Below, one piece after another: positions 1 to 8,095 of a stretch of 51,816 bases of DNA. The DNA comes from Amycolatopsis sp. MtRt-6 (GTDB lineage Bacteria; Actinomycetota; Actinomycetes; Mycobacteriales; Pseudonocardiaceae). The DNA lies in contig NZ_JADWPD010000048.1 of the NCBI RefSeq assembly GCF_017308975.1, positions 25,896-77,711 of the forward strand. The letters run 5' to 3'. Under the pieces are notes generated by a model. The model was not told the DNA's origin. It ran no database searches and worked only from the letters and a program-made list of their open reading frames with translations. Position numbers and translations under genes: made by a program. How positions within the stretch are numbered: the stretch's first letter is position 1; every line of letters starts with the position of its first letter.

Positions 1-77
1 GGGGGTGTGGGGGTTGCCACCCGGGTTGTTTGCACCCCCGGGGGGGCGCGCGGCGGGGCCCGCCCCCCGGGGCCCGG

Positions 78-668
78 TCAGGCGGGTTGGGACTCCGGGG
101 TCCAGGGCTTGATGAACGGGGACTCCGGCCAGCCCTCGGCCGCTGCCATCAGGGGCATCGCCGTGGCGCCGTCGAGGTGCTCGCGGATGATGTCCGCGTG
201 GCCCGCGTGGCGGGCCGTCTCCTGGATCAGGTGGAGCAGGACCCAGCGGACCGACCAGGCCTCGACGTCCTGCGGGAACCACGGGACGCCCTTCGGCACC
301 GGGACCGGCTGGCCGAGGTCGTCGATGCCCGCGATGACCTCCGCCGTGCGGGCCGCCACCTCGTCGTAGCGGGCCAGCGCGCCCGCCAGGGTCTCGTCGG
401 GGCGCAGGCGGTGCGCGTCCTGGTACTCCGCCATCGCCTCGCCGAACGGCTTCTGCGGCACCTGCAGGATCGTGTCCAGCCAGCTGTCCTCGGTGGCCGC
501 GACGTGCTTGATCAGCCCGCCCACCGAGAGCGAGCTCTTCGTCGACGTCGCTCTCGCCTGTTCGTCCGTCAGCCCGAGTGCCGCCAACCTGAGCACGTAC
601 CGCTGCTGCTCCAGGAAGCTCAGCAGCCCGTCACGCTCGTCGGCCACCGGGCGCACGTTTCCCGCCAT
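78..668 (-). CDS. DinB-superfamily (DUF664-like) protein
   Basis: A 196-residue protein of the DinB/DUF664 four-helix family, often tied in actinobacteria to mycothiol-dependent chemistry; the substrate here is unknown. The N-terminal half carries the LSVGGLIKHVAATEDSWLD helix (His55, a usual metal ligand). The C-terminal half carries ETARHAGHADIIREH with the other candidate metal histidines. I chose the ATG at 668 because GGAAGGA lies just upstream. The frame stays open much further upstream, but that part is low-complexity Arg/Ala sequence antisense to lysX and is not protein-like. No signal peptide or membrane segment. The 77 bases after the stop are G/C-run rich with short inverted repeats and may hold a terminator, but I cannot define one. 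Confidence 0.85.
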   Translation of the reverse strand: MAGNVRPVADERDGLLSFLEQQRYVLRLAALGLTDEQARATSTKSSLSVGGLIKHVAATEDSWLDTILQVPQKPFGEAMAEYQDAHRLRPDETLAGALARYDEVAARTAEVIAGIDDLGQPVPVPKGVPWFPQDVEAWSVRWVLLHLIQETARHAGHADIIREHLDGATAMPLMAAAEGWPESPFIKPWTPESQPA

Positions 669-739
669 GTCGATCCTTCCGTCGGGGTTACCTGCGGCGA
701 TCGTGCCACCCACCACCGGCATTCCGGGCGGGAATCCCG

Positions 740-1306
740 CTATCGGTGTGCGTGCCGCGGCGCCGGCTTGACGAAGGCGTACGCCCCGCCGACGCCGTAC
801 AGCACCGCGCGGACCAGGAGCTGGAAGCGCGTCAGCACGCCCTCGTAGGCGTCCAGCTGCCGGGCGAGGACGACGGCCAGCCAGGTCACCAGCACCACGA
901 CCAGGCCGGCGACCGCGAGCGCGCGCCAGCCCGGCGGCCACCACAGGATCAGGCTGATCACCCCGGCCACCAGAACCACGCTGAGCAGCGACGACAGCAG
1001 GAGGCTGCGCTCGGGGTAGGCGGCCTGCAGCAGCACGAGCGCGCCGAACGCGCTGACCGAGATCGAGCTGAGCCGCGCCGACCACTGGACCGGCCCGAGC
1101 CGGTGCAGCGGGGGCCCGGCGAGCAGGAAGGCGACGCCCGACACGGCGAGCAGCACCCGGAACACCGGCGGCCCGGTCAACAGGGCCTCCACCGGGTCCC
1201 GCACCGGCGAGACGCCGGTGGGCAGGAAGAACTCCAGCAGCCACCCCGAATACGCGAGGACGGCCACCCCCATCAGGAGGGCCGAGGCGATCCGAGCCGT
1301 GCGCAC
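740..1306 (-). CDS. DUF998-like integral membrane protein
   Basis: A 188-residue protein made mostly of hydrophobic helices (about five or six). The first is near residues 6-28 and the last covers the QLLVRAVLYGVGGAYAFVKPA end. The pattern of a first helix, an SPVRDPVEALLTGPP loop and then paired helices resembles DUF998; molecular function is unknown. It starts at GTG 1306. No Shine-Dalgarno sequence is seen, but a TACGCT -10-like hexamer (1319-1314) lies 7 bases before the GTG, which fits a leaderless transcript. It sits between lysX and the DinB-like gene, all on the minus strand but with gaps of about 60-70 bases, so it is probably transcribed on its own. Confidence 0.75.
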   Translation of the reverse strand: MRTARIASALLMGVAVLAYSGWLLEFFLPTGVSPVRDPVEALLTGPPVFRVLLAVSGVAFLLAGPPLHRLGPVQWSARLSSISVSAFGALVLLQAAYPERSLLLSSLLSVVLVAGVISLILWWPPGWRALAVAGLVVVLVTWLAVVLARQLDAYEGVLTRFQLLVRAVLYGVGGAYAFVKPAPRHAHR

Positions 1307-1369
1307 GAGGCAGAGCGTAAGCGACCGGCCGCGTCCCGGCCCGTCGCCGTGACCAGGTCCACCTACTCG

Positions 1370-4300
1370 TTATGCCTGCGGTCGGACGAAGGGGAACAGG
1401 ACCGTCTGGCGGATCGACGCCCCGGTGAGCATCATCAGCAGCCGGTCGACGCCCAGACCGAGCCCGCCGGTCGGCGGCATCCCGTGCTCCAGGGCGAGCA
1501 GGAAGTCCTCGTCCAGCTCCATCGCCTCGACGTCGCCGCTGGCCGCGCGCAGCGACTGGCTCTCGAGCCGCCGGCGCTGCTCGATCGGGTCGGTCAGCTC
1601 GGTGTAGGCCGTGCCGACCTCGGAGCCGAACGCGATCAGGTCCCAGCGCTCGGCCAGGCGCGGGTCCACGCGGTGCTGGCGGGTCAGCGGCGAGACGTCG
1701 GTCGGGTAGTCGGTGTAGAACGTCGGCAGCACCGTCGCGCCCTCGACGAGGTGCTCGAACGCCTTGAGCACGAGGTCGCCGTGGCCCGGGTCCTCCCCCA
1801 CCGGCACGCCGGCGGCCACGCACAGGCGGCGCAGGTCGGCCACGGACGTCCCCGAGTCGATCTGCTCGCCGAACACCGCCGAGACGGCTTCGTGGACGGG
1901 GACCACCGGCCAGTCGCCGGAGATGTCGTACTCGACGAGCTTGCCGGCCGCGTCGGGCCGCCGGACGATCTGGGCGCCGTACGCGGCTTCGGCCGCGTGC
2001 TGGACCAGCTCGCGGGTCAGCGTCCGCATCGTGTCGTAGTCCGCGTACGCCTGGTACGCCTCGAGCATCGTGAACTCGGGGTTGTGGGTCGCGTCGACGC
2101 CTTCGTTGCGGAAGTTGCGGTTGAGCTCGAAGACGCGCTCGACGCCGGCCACGCACAGCCGCTTGAGGTACAGCTCGGGCGCGATCCGCAGGTACATCCG
2201 CATGTCGTAGGCGTTGATGTGGGTGACGAACGGCCGGGCGTTGGCGCCGCCGTGCACCGTCTGCAGCATCGGCGTCTCGACCTCGAGGTAGTCGGCGTGG
2301 TGCAGGCGGTCGCGCACCGCGCGGACCACTGTGGACCGCAGCCGCAGCATGCTTGTCGAGTCCGGATTGACCGCCAGGTCGAGGTAGCGCTGCCGGACCC
2401 GCGTCTCCGGGTCGGTGAGGCCCTTCCGCTTGTCGGGCAGCGGGTGCAGGCACTTCGCGGTGACCGTCCACTCGTCGACGAGCACCGAGAGCTCGCCCCG
2501 CTTCGACGTCACGACCTGGCCGCTGACGCCGACGTGGTCGCCGAGGTCGACGCCGGTCCGCCAGCGGGTGAGGTCGAGCTCGCCGGCCTCCAGCATCAGC
2601 TGGATCTCGCCGCTGAAGTCCTTGACGCGGGCGAAGCACAGGCCGCCGAGGACGCGCAGGTTCAGCACGCGCCCGGCAATCCGGACGCGGTGCCCGGTGG
2701 CGGTGTCCGGGGCCAGGCCGCCGTACTTCGCGACGACGTCCCCGATGTGGTCGTCGCGGCGGAAGCCGACCGGGTACGGGTCGATCCCGGCCTCGCGCAG
2801 CTTGTCGAGCTTGGCGATCCGGACGCGGACCTGCTCGGGCCGCCGCACGGTCTTCGGCACCGGCGTCGCCGCCGACTCCTCGATCTCCTTGACACGGGCG
2901 ACGAAGCCGTCACTGACCGTCTCCAGCCGCAGCGACCGCGCCCGGCCGGTCGGGACGAAGCCTTCGAGCGCGCCGGCGACGATCCCGACACGCGGCAGCC
3001 GCCGGGCCGAGGAGTAGCAGAGGAACCGCGGCTCCCAGTCCGGCCCGTACTTGGCGTTGGACCGATACAGCGACTCCAGCTGGAAGAACCGCGAGAACAC
3101 GCTCAGCACCCCGCGCCAGGCCCGCAGCACCGGGCCCGCGCCGATCCGCTCGCCCTCGGAGAACACCGCGCGGAACATCGCGAAGTTGAGCGAGATCCGC
3201 TGCGCGCCGAGGTGCTGCGCGGCCGCGACGGTCTCGGCGATCATGTACTCGTTGAGGCCGTTCTCGGCGTCGCGGTCGCGGCGCATGAGGTCGAGCGAAA
3301 GCCCGCGGCGGCCCCACGGGACGAACGACAGCAGCCCGCGCAGCTCGCCGTGGGCGTCGTAGGCCTCGACCATCACGCTGCGGCCGTCGCTGGGGTCGCC
3401 GAGCCTGCCGAGCGCCATCGAGAAGCCGCGTTCGGTCTCGGCGCCGCGCCAGGCCTGCGCCCGCGCGAGCAGCTCGGTCATCTCGGCCTCGGGGATCTCC
3501 CCGTGGCGGCGGACGCGCGAGGTGTAGCCGGCGCGCTCGATGCGCTTGACGGCCTGGCGCACCGAGCGCCGCTCCGGTCCGGCGAGACTGAACTCGCGGA
3601 CGTCGAGCACCGCTTCGTCGCCGATTTCGAGGGCCCGCAGGCCCGCCTCGGTGTACACCTTCGCGCCGCGCTCGCTCGCCCCGAGCACGCCTGGTGTCCA
3701 GCCGTACGTGCGTGTCTCGTCGAGCCACGCGCGGACCGCGTCGGGCCACGCCTCCGGGTCGCCGACCGGGTCGGCGCTGGCGACGCTGGTGCCGCCGAGG
3801 ACGCGGTAGGTGACCGCCGCGCGGCCGTTCGGCGCGAAGACGACGCTCTTGTCGCGCCGGGTGGCGAAGTAGCCGAGGGAGTCGTCCTCGCCGTGTTCGG
3901 CGAGCAGCTGCCGCAGGCGGAGCTCGTCTTCGTCGGTCCGCAGGGCGCGGCTGCGCACGCCGCGGAAGAGCAGGTACAGCGCCGCGGTGGCGACCGCGGT
4001 CGCGCTGAGGTCGAGGAACACGTCGAGCCAGGCGGGGCCTTCGCCGACCCCGATCCGGCGCAGCTGCAGGTTCTCACCGGTGGCGTGGTTGACGACCCAG
4101 GCGAAGCTCTCCCACGCGTCGCCGAGGTGGCCCGGGAACGCCGACGCCAGCGCCCAGCCGACCAGGATGACCGCGGCGAACCCGCCGAACAGCATGCTCA
4201 GGCCGTCGCGCCAGGCGCTCGGCGCGAGCCGGGCCGGGAAGGCCGGGCGCAGCGCGAGCAGGAACACGATCAGCCCGATCGAGACGATGTCGGCGATGGT

Positions 4301-4732
4301 CAGCACCCACAGCTGGGCGGGGATGTGCCGGACCTGCTTCGGGCCGAGCGTCAGCAGTTCGGGTGACCACAGGAGGGTGGCCTGCAGGGCCAGGGTGAGC
4401 AGCAGCCCGCCGATCTGGAACAGCACCAGCGTGTACAGCGCGGCCTTCTTGCGGCGGCGCAGGGCGCTGCCGAGCACCACCAGCAGCAGCACCATGACCA
4501 GGCTCTCGCTGGTCGGCACGCTCAGGCCGGAGAAGGCCATGTCGATGCCGTTGAGCAGGCGGCCGTGTGCGCCGCCGGCGAAGAGCAGGATCACCGAGAA
4601 CACCGCGGCCAGCTGGACCACGGTCGCGACGACGCCGCCCGCCTTCGCCTTCCAGACGGGCAGGCGACGGCGCGGGCTCGCGGGGTTTCCCATGGGTGTT
4701 TTCGTCGCCTTTCGCGGCCGGTCGGTGGTCAT
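1370..4732 (-). CDS. lysX: LysX: lysyl-phosphatidylglycerol synthase / lysyl-tRNA synthetase fusion
   Basis: A two-enzyme protein of 1120 residues. The C-terminal part charges tRNA with lysine and the N-terminal part transfers lysine from Lys-tRNA to phosphatidylglycerol, lowering the negative charge of the membrane. In mycobacteria it protects against cationic peptides. Residues of roughly 30-240 hold several membrane helices (KAGGVVATVVQLAAVFSVILLF onwards). A DUF2156/GNAT-like domain follows to about 560. From about 640 comes an OB-fold and class II LysRS core, with motif 2 as FELNRNFRNEGVDATHNPEFT and motif 3 as GLGLGVDRLLMMLTG. The ATG at 4732 follows AAGAAGAGG. It diverges from panB across a 195-base gap. 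Length and domain order are normal for the family and no defect is seen. Confidence 0.95.
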   Translation of the reverse strand: MTTDRPRKATKTPMGNPASPRRRLPVWKAKAGGVVATVVQLAAVFSVILLFAGGAHGRLLNGIDMAFSGLSVPTSESLVMVLLLVVLGSALRRRKKAALYTLVLFQIGGLLLTLALQATLLWSPELLTLGPKQVRHIPAQLWVLTIADIVSIGLIVFLLALRPAFPARLAPSAWRDGLSMLFGGFAAVILVGWALASAFPGHLGDAWESFAWVVNHATGENLQLRRIGVGEGPAWLDVFLDLSATAVATAALYLLFRGVRSRALRTDEDELRLRQLLAEHGEDDSLGYFATRRDKSVVFAPNGRAAVTYRVLGGTSVASADPVGDPEAWPDAVRAWLDETRTYGWTPGVLGASERGAKVYTEAGLRALEIGDEAVLDVREFSLAGPERRSVRQAVKRIERAGYTSRVRRHGEIPEAEMTELLARAQAWRGAETERGFSMALGRLGDPSDGRSVMVEAYDAHGELRGLLSFVPWGRRGLSLDLMRRDRDAENGLNEYMIAETVAAAQHLGAQRISLNFAMFRAVFSEGERIGAGPVLRAWRGVLSVFSRFFQLESLYRSNAKYGPDWEPRFLCYSSARRLPRVGIVAGALEGFVPTGRARSLRLETVSDGFVARVKEIEESAATPVPKTVRRPEQVRVRIAKLDKLREAGIDPYPVGFRRDDHIGDVVAKYGGLAPDTATGHRVRIAGRVLNLRVLGGLCFARVKDFSGEIQLMLEAGELDLTRWRTGVDLGDHVGVSGQVVTSKRGELSVLVDEWTVTAKCLHPLPDKRKGLTDPETRVRQRYLDLAVNPDSTSMLRLRSTVVRAVRDRLHHADYLEVETPMLQTVHGGANARPFVTHINAYDMRMYLRIAPELYLKRLCVAGVERVFELNRNFRNEGVDATHNPEFTMLEAYQAYADYDTMRTLTRELVQHAAEAAYGAQIVRRPDAAGKLVEYDISGDWPVVPVHEAVSAVFGEQIDSGTSVADLRRLCVAAGVPVGEDPGHGDLVLKAFEHLVEGATVLPTFYTDYPTDVSPLTRQHRVDPRLAERWDLIAFGSEVGTAYTELTDPIEQRRRLESQSLRAASGDVEAMELDEDFLLALEHGMPPTGGLGLGVDRLLMMLTGASIRQTVLFPFVRPQA

Positions 4733-4927
4733 GCCTCTTCTTGACGTAAGTGAACCCGCATCGGTTGTCCCCCGGCATCAACCTGAAGGCTGACGGCCGG
4801 TGGTCCCCGGCGGTGTGAAGCTTGTCGCACGTCGCCTGCGCCGGTCCGGGGGCGTGTCACGCTTTGAGACGCCTCTGCTCCACGACCCGGGGACCTCAGC
4901 GAGGCCTCGAGGGAAGGACGGTCGACG

Positions 4928-5797
4928 ATGACTGCCAGCGCCGAAGAACCCGCTCCCTACGGCACCGGATCCGCCGCTCCCGCGGCCCGCCCACCGGGCC
5001 GGAAGGTCCGCGTCCACCACCTGCGCGAGCTCAAGGAACGCGGCGAACCGTGGCCCATGCTCACCGCGTACGACATGTACACCGCCGCCCTGTTCGACGA
5101 GGCCGGGATCCCCGTGCTGCTCGTCGGCGACTCCGCGGCCAACAACGTCTTCGGCTACGACACCTCGCTGCCGGTGACGGTCGACGAGCTGCTGCCGCTG
5201 GTCCGGGCGGTCACCCGGTCGGTCAAGCGCGCCCTGGTGGTGGCGGACCTGCCGTTCGGTTCCTACCAGCTCTCGCCGCAGCAGGCGCTGGAGACGTCGG
5301 TGCGGTTCATGAAGGAGGGCCGCGCGCACGCCGTGAAGCTCGAGGGCGGCCGGCGGTTCGCCGCGCACGTCGAGGCGCTGACGTCGGCGGGCGTGCCGGT
5401 CATGGGCCACATCGGATTCACCCCGCAGAGTGAACACAACCTCGGCGGCTACCGGGTGCAGGGGCGCGGCGAAGCAGCGGACGTGCTGCTCGCCGACGCG
5501 CTGGCGCTGCAGGAGGCCGGGGCGTTCGCGGTCGTGATGGAGATGGTGCCCGCCGAAGCCGCCAAGCGCGTCACGGCGGAGCTGAAGATCCCGACGGTCG
5601 GCATCGGCGCCGGCCCGGACTGCGACGCGCAGGTGCTCGTCTGGCAGGACATGGCCGGGCTGCGGCGGGGCAAGGCACCGCGGTTCGTCAAGCGCTACGC
5701 CGACGTCGCGACGGTGCTGCAGGACGCGGCCACGGCGTTCGCCGAGGACGTCCGGCGCGGGGAGTTCCCGGCACCGGAGCACGCGTTCCACGACTGA
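4928..5797 (+). CDS. panB: 3-methyl-2-oxobutanoate hydroxymethyltransferase (PanB)
   Basis: First committed enzyme of pantothenate (coenzyme A) synthesis: it adds a hydroxymethyl group from 5,10-methylene-THF to alpha-ketoisovalerate, giving ketopantoate. The protein has 289 residues. The family signatures LTAYDMYTAALFDEAGIPVLLVGDSAANNVFGYD (metal-binding Asp in VGDS) and MGHIGFTPQSEHNLGGYRVQGR are clear, and the KIPTVGIGAGPDCDAQVLVWQDM block is intact. The first 30 residues are a polar extension common in actinobacterial PanB. The ATG at 4928 is preceded by GGGAAGGAC. It is the only pantothenate gene in the window, and a strong palindrome follows its stop. Confidence 0.95.
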   Translation: MTASAEEPAPYGTGSAAPAARPPGRKVRVHHLRELKERGEPWPMLTAYDMYTAALFDEAGIPVLLVGDSAANNVFGYDTSLPVTVDELLPLVRAVTRSVKRALVVADLPFGSYQLSPQQALETSVRFMKEGRAHAVKLEGGRRFAAHVEALTSAGVPVMGHIGFTPQSEHNLGGYRVQGRGEAADVLLADALALQEAGAFAVVMEMVPAEAAKRVTAELKIPTVGIGAGPDCDAQVLVWQDMAGLRRGKAPRFVKRYADVATVLQDAATAFAEDVRRGEFPAPEHAFHD

Positions 5798-5814
5798 CCC
5801 TGAACCCGAGCGTC

Positions 5815-5894
5815 CCAAGGTGGCCTTGGTTGCGTTGAACGCACCCAAGGCGGCCTTCGGTGCGTTCAACGCACCGAAGGCCACATTGGGGCGC
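5815..5894. repeat. Palindromic intergenic repeat, probable bidirectional terminator
   Basis: Between the convergent 3' ends of panB and the CtaG-like gene. The core is a perfect 15-bp inverted repeat, GGCCTTCGGTGCGTT (5852-5866) and AACGCACCGAAGGCC (5868-5882), separated by one base. A diverged copy of the same block (GGCCTTGGTTGCGTTGAACGCA) precedes it from 5822. The flank at 5879-5894 reads, on the minus strand, GCGCCCCAATGTGGCC, which recurs with one mismatch at 39905-39920. The stem is very stable and sits exactly where a two-way terminator is needed, but there is no T-run. Confidence 0.75.
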
Positions 5895-5907
5895 TTGCGA
5901 GCCGGGG

Positions 5908-6759
5908 TCATCGGCGGCGGAACCGTTCCGCCAGGGCCGGGTCCTGCTCCCACCACAGGCCGGTCGACGGCGTCTCGTCCAGCTGGGTGTCGATCTGCTT
6001 CGCACGCCGTTCGTCGTCGCGGGCCCACCGCACGAACAACGCGACGACGAACGGCAGGCCGGCGACGTCGCCGCCGATCCACAGCACGCCCGCGCCGATG
6101 ATCTGGTCGGTGCGCGGGTCCGGGCCCCAGCCCGGGTGCGCGGCCGCGTAGTGCGCCGGGGCGAGCAGCGGGCCGAGCCACAGCACCAGGCCGAGCGCGC
6201 CGTCGAAGACGACCTCGGCGAAGGCGATCCACACCGACACCAGGTGCGGGTCCTCGCGCGGCGTCGGGTCGAGGCCCAGGCGCGTCCAGAAGTACGTGAA
6301 GCCGGCCAGCACGAGAACGAGCCGGACCAGGCCGTCGACGAGCGGCGAGCGCAGCGTGAGGTCGTAGAGCGGCGTCAGGTACAGCACCAGGACCGGGGCG
6401 ATCAGGACGACCGTGACGACCGGCGGGAACGTCAGCGCGCGGGCGAGCGGGCCGCGGCCGTGCCGCCGCAGCCACGTCGTGCCCGGGAAGGTGTCCAGGA
6501 GCAGCCGGATGGGGGCACCCAGGGCGAGCAGCAGCGGCGTGATCATCAGCAGGGTGACCGTCTGGACCGCGCGGACCCAGAAGAACGTCGTGTCGTAGCC
6601 GGCCAGCGGGGAGCAGGTGACGGCCAGGATCGTCGCGAGCCCGGCGAGGAACGCCGTCGTGCGGCCCGGCGGCCAGTCGCGGCGGCGGGCCGCGCGGACG
6701 TAGAGCGTGCCCGAGACGAGCACGCCGAGAACGGCCGGAACATCCAACGTCAGCGGCAT
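5908..6759 (-). CDS. Cytochrome c oxidase assembly factor CtaG-like membrane protein
   Basis: A 283-residue polytopic membrane protein of the caa3-type CtaG family, which helps insert copper into cytochrome oxidase; the exact role in this organism is inferred. About seven hydrophobic segments are visible, for example VPAVLGVLVSGTLYVRAA at 8-25 and FWVRAVQTVTLLMITPLLLALGAPIRLLL near 60-88. The family pattern of histidines and tryptophans in loops (HYAAAHPGWGPDP, GGDVAGLPF) is present. The ATG at 6759 lies one base after the uppP stop (TGAcATG), so the two are almost certainly translationally coupled. The charged C-terminal tail is cytosolic by the positive-inside rule. Confidence 0.8.
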   Translation of the reverse strand: MPLTLDVPAVLGVLVSGTLYVRAARRRDWPPGRTTAFLAGLATILAVTCSPLAGYDTTFFWVRAVQTVTLLMITPLLLALGAPIRLLLDTFPGTTWLRRHGRGPLARALTFPPVVTVVLIAPVLVLYLTPLYDLTLRSPLVDGLVRLVLVLAGFTYFWTRLGLDPTPREDPHLVSVWIAFAEVVFDGALGLVLWLGPLLAPAHYAAAHPGWGPDPRTDQIIGAGVLWIGGDVAGLPFVVALFVRWARDDERRAKQIDTQLDETPSTGLWWEQDPALAERFRRR

Positions 6760-6760
6760 G

Positions 6761-7690
6761 TCACACCGCGAAGTAGATCAGGCTGCCGATTCCGGCGACC
6801 ACGCAGTAAATGGCGAACGGGGTCAGAGTGCGCGTTTCGAAGTATCCTGTGAGAAAACGGACAGAAATGTACGAAGCGACCCCGGCGATGACGCTGCCGA
6901 CGAGCGCGGGACCGAGGGACGCCTGGTTTTCCGGGGCGAACAGCGTCGGCATCTTGAGCACGCCCGCGGCGAGGATCACCGGCGTGGCGAGCAGGAAGGC
7001 GAAGCGGGCCGCGTCCTCGTGACCCAGCCCGCGACGCAGGCCGGCGACCATCGTGATGCCCGAGCGGCTGATGCCCGGCAGCAGCGCGAGGATCTGCGCG
7101 GCACCGATCAGCACCGCCTCGCCGACGCGCAGCTTCGCCAGCCGGACGTCGGTCGCCTCCTCGACCGAGATCGCCCGCATGACCAGGGTGTCCTCGGTGG
7201 AGAAGTCCACAGTGTCCGCTTCCTCCCCGACGGGCTTGCGGCGCGAGAACTTCTCGGCGGCGTAGAGGACACCGCCGTTGAGCGCGAGGAAGATCGCCGA
7301 CGGCACCGGCTTGCCGAGGAAGTCGCGCAGCAGGCTTTCCAGGAGCAGGCCGGCCAGCCCGACCGGGATGGTGGCGAGCACCAGCAGCCAGGCGAGCCGC
7401 TGGTCGGGCGTGCGGACCTCGCGGTGGCGGAGCGACGTCCAGAGGCCGCCGATGATCCGCACCCAGTCCTTGCGGAAGAACAGGACCAGCGCGAGCGCGG
7501 TGGCGACGTGCATCGCCACCAGCACCGCGAGGTACGGCGAGTCCTTCCCGATGGTCAGGTCGCGCTGCCACGAACCGCCGAGCCAGGCGGGCAGCAGGAC
7601 GCTGTGACCGAGACTGGACACCGGAAACAATTCCGACACACCTTGCAGCGCACCGACGACAATCGCCTCGACATAGGTCACCGCGGACAT
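6761..7690 (-). CDS. uppP: Undecaprenyl-diphosphatase UppP (BacA)
   Basis: Integral membrane enzyme that removes a phosphate from undecaprenyl pyrophosphate, recycling the lipid carrier for peptidoglycan synthesis; excess confers bacitracin resistance in other bacteria. The 309 residues include the catalytic signature LQGVSELFPVSSLGHSVL near the N-terminus and LPGISRSGITMVAGL in the second half, both intact. There are about eight hydrophobic helices. The ATG at 7690 is preceded by AGAGGT at good spacing. The frame stays open 39 codons further upstream, but that stretch is not protein-like and starts without a ribosome binding site. Forms a two-gene operon with the CtaG-like gene. Confidence 0.93.
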   Translation of the reverse strand: MSAVTYVEAIVVGALQGVSELFPVSSLGHSVLLPAWLGGSWQRDLTIGKDSPYLAVLVAMHVATALALVLFFRKDWVRIIGGLWTSLRHREVRTPDQRLAWLLVLATIPVGLAGLLLESLLRDFLGKPVPSAIFLALNGGVLYAAEKFSRRKPVGEEADTVDFSTEDTLVMRAISVEEATDVRLAKLRVGEAVLIGAAQILALLPGISRSGITMVAGLRRGLGHEDAARFAFLLATPVILAAGVLKMPTLFAPENQASLGPALVGSVIAGVASYISVRFLTGYFETRTLTPFAIYCVVAGIGSLIYFAV

Positions 7691-7818
7691 TCCGTACCTC
7701 TTTTTCGAAGACCCGTCGAAATTCCGAGACCGAAAGTACCGGCCCTTTCGCAAGCCGCGGGCAAGGGGCTCAGCGTCCCCACAGCTGGCGTTCACATCCA
7801 TGAACATCAGTCATGTCC

Positions 7819-7848
7819 TTGACCGATGTTCGGCTTATGGCTTAGCGT
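7819..7848 (+). promoter_or_regulatory. Candidate housekeeping-type promoter for the pip leader
   Basis: TTGACC (7819-7824), an 18-base spacer and TAGCGT (7843-7848), matching the actinobacterial TAnnnT -10. Transcription would begin near 7855. The match is by eye only. Confidence 0.45.
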
Positions 7849-7901
7849 TTGGCCCGTCGCCGCCACGACCAAGCATCGAACCCTCGACGAGGAGGATCGA
7901 A

Positions 7902-7931
7902 ATGCGTGAGCGGACTGCCTGCCGCGGCTGA
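7902..7931 (+). CDS. Candidate 9-codon leader peptide upstream of pip
   Basis: ATG CGT GAG CGG ACT GCC TGC CGC GGC TGA, encoding MRERTACRG, follows GAGGAGGA (7889-7896) with a 5-base spacer. This is a better ribosome binding site than that of pip itself. The 10-bp hairpin at 7944-7980 begins 12 bases after the stop, a distance at which a ribosome stalled in the ORF could affect folding. It looks like an attenuation leader, but no function is known and the peptide resembles none I recognise. Confidence 0.45.
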   Translation: MRERTACRG

Positions 7932-7943
7932 CGCCCTCGGACC

Positions 7944-8037
7944 GGGGACCCGCTCAGCCCGGCGGCGGGGGCGGGTCCCCACCTTTCTCGGCCGTCGTCC
8001 CGGCGCTCGGCGGCGGGGCGTCGGGGCGACCGCCGAG
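7944..8037 (+). promoter_or_regulatory. Two stem-loops in the pip leader
   Basis: Stem 1: GGGGACCCGC (7944-7953) pairs perfectly with GCGGGTCCCC (7971-7980). Stem 2: CTCGGCGG (8006-8013) pairs perfectly with CCGCCGAG (8030-8037). No T-run follows either, so if they act it would be by anti-SD masking, Rho or ribosome-mediated effects rather than as a classical terminator. Role is inferred. Confidence 0.5.
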
Positions 8038-8095
8038 ACCCTACGGCAAAATGTCACATCCATGAGACAGATCGCCTTAGGGGACAGTGACCGGC

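Larger units (their letters stand above)
7691..8095 (+). other. Long divergent intergenic region / 5' leader of pip
   Basis: A 405-base region between uppP (minus) and pip (plus). I find no full-length gene. Reading plus, it holds a promoter-like pair (7819-7848), a well-placed ribosome binding site with a 9-codon ORF (7902-7931), and two perfect hairpins (7944-7980, 8006-8037). The run from about 7855 to 8095 would be an unusually long leader of about 240 bases for an actinobacterial peptidase gene. Confidence 0.6.

Noticed and set aside
746..4366. 1206-codon open frame on the plus strand, and similar very long frames elsewhere (for example 18089-20785 upstream part, 28687-31386, 43221-46685)
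   Set aside because: They lie antisense or out of frame to recognised genes and have Arg/Ala/Gly/Pro composition with no domain. High G/C content removes stop codons.
4751..4776. TGAACC upstream of panB as another ECF promoter
   Set aside because: No CGT lies 16-18 bases downstream.
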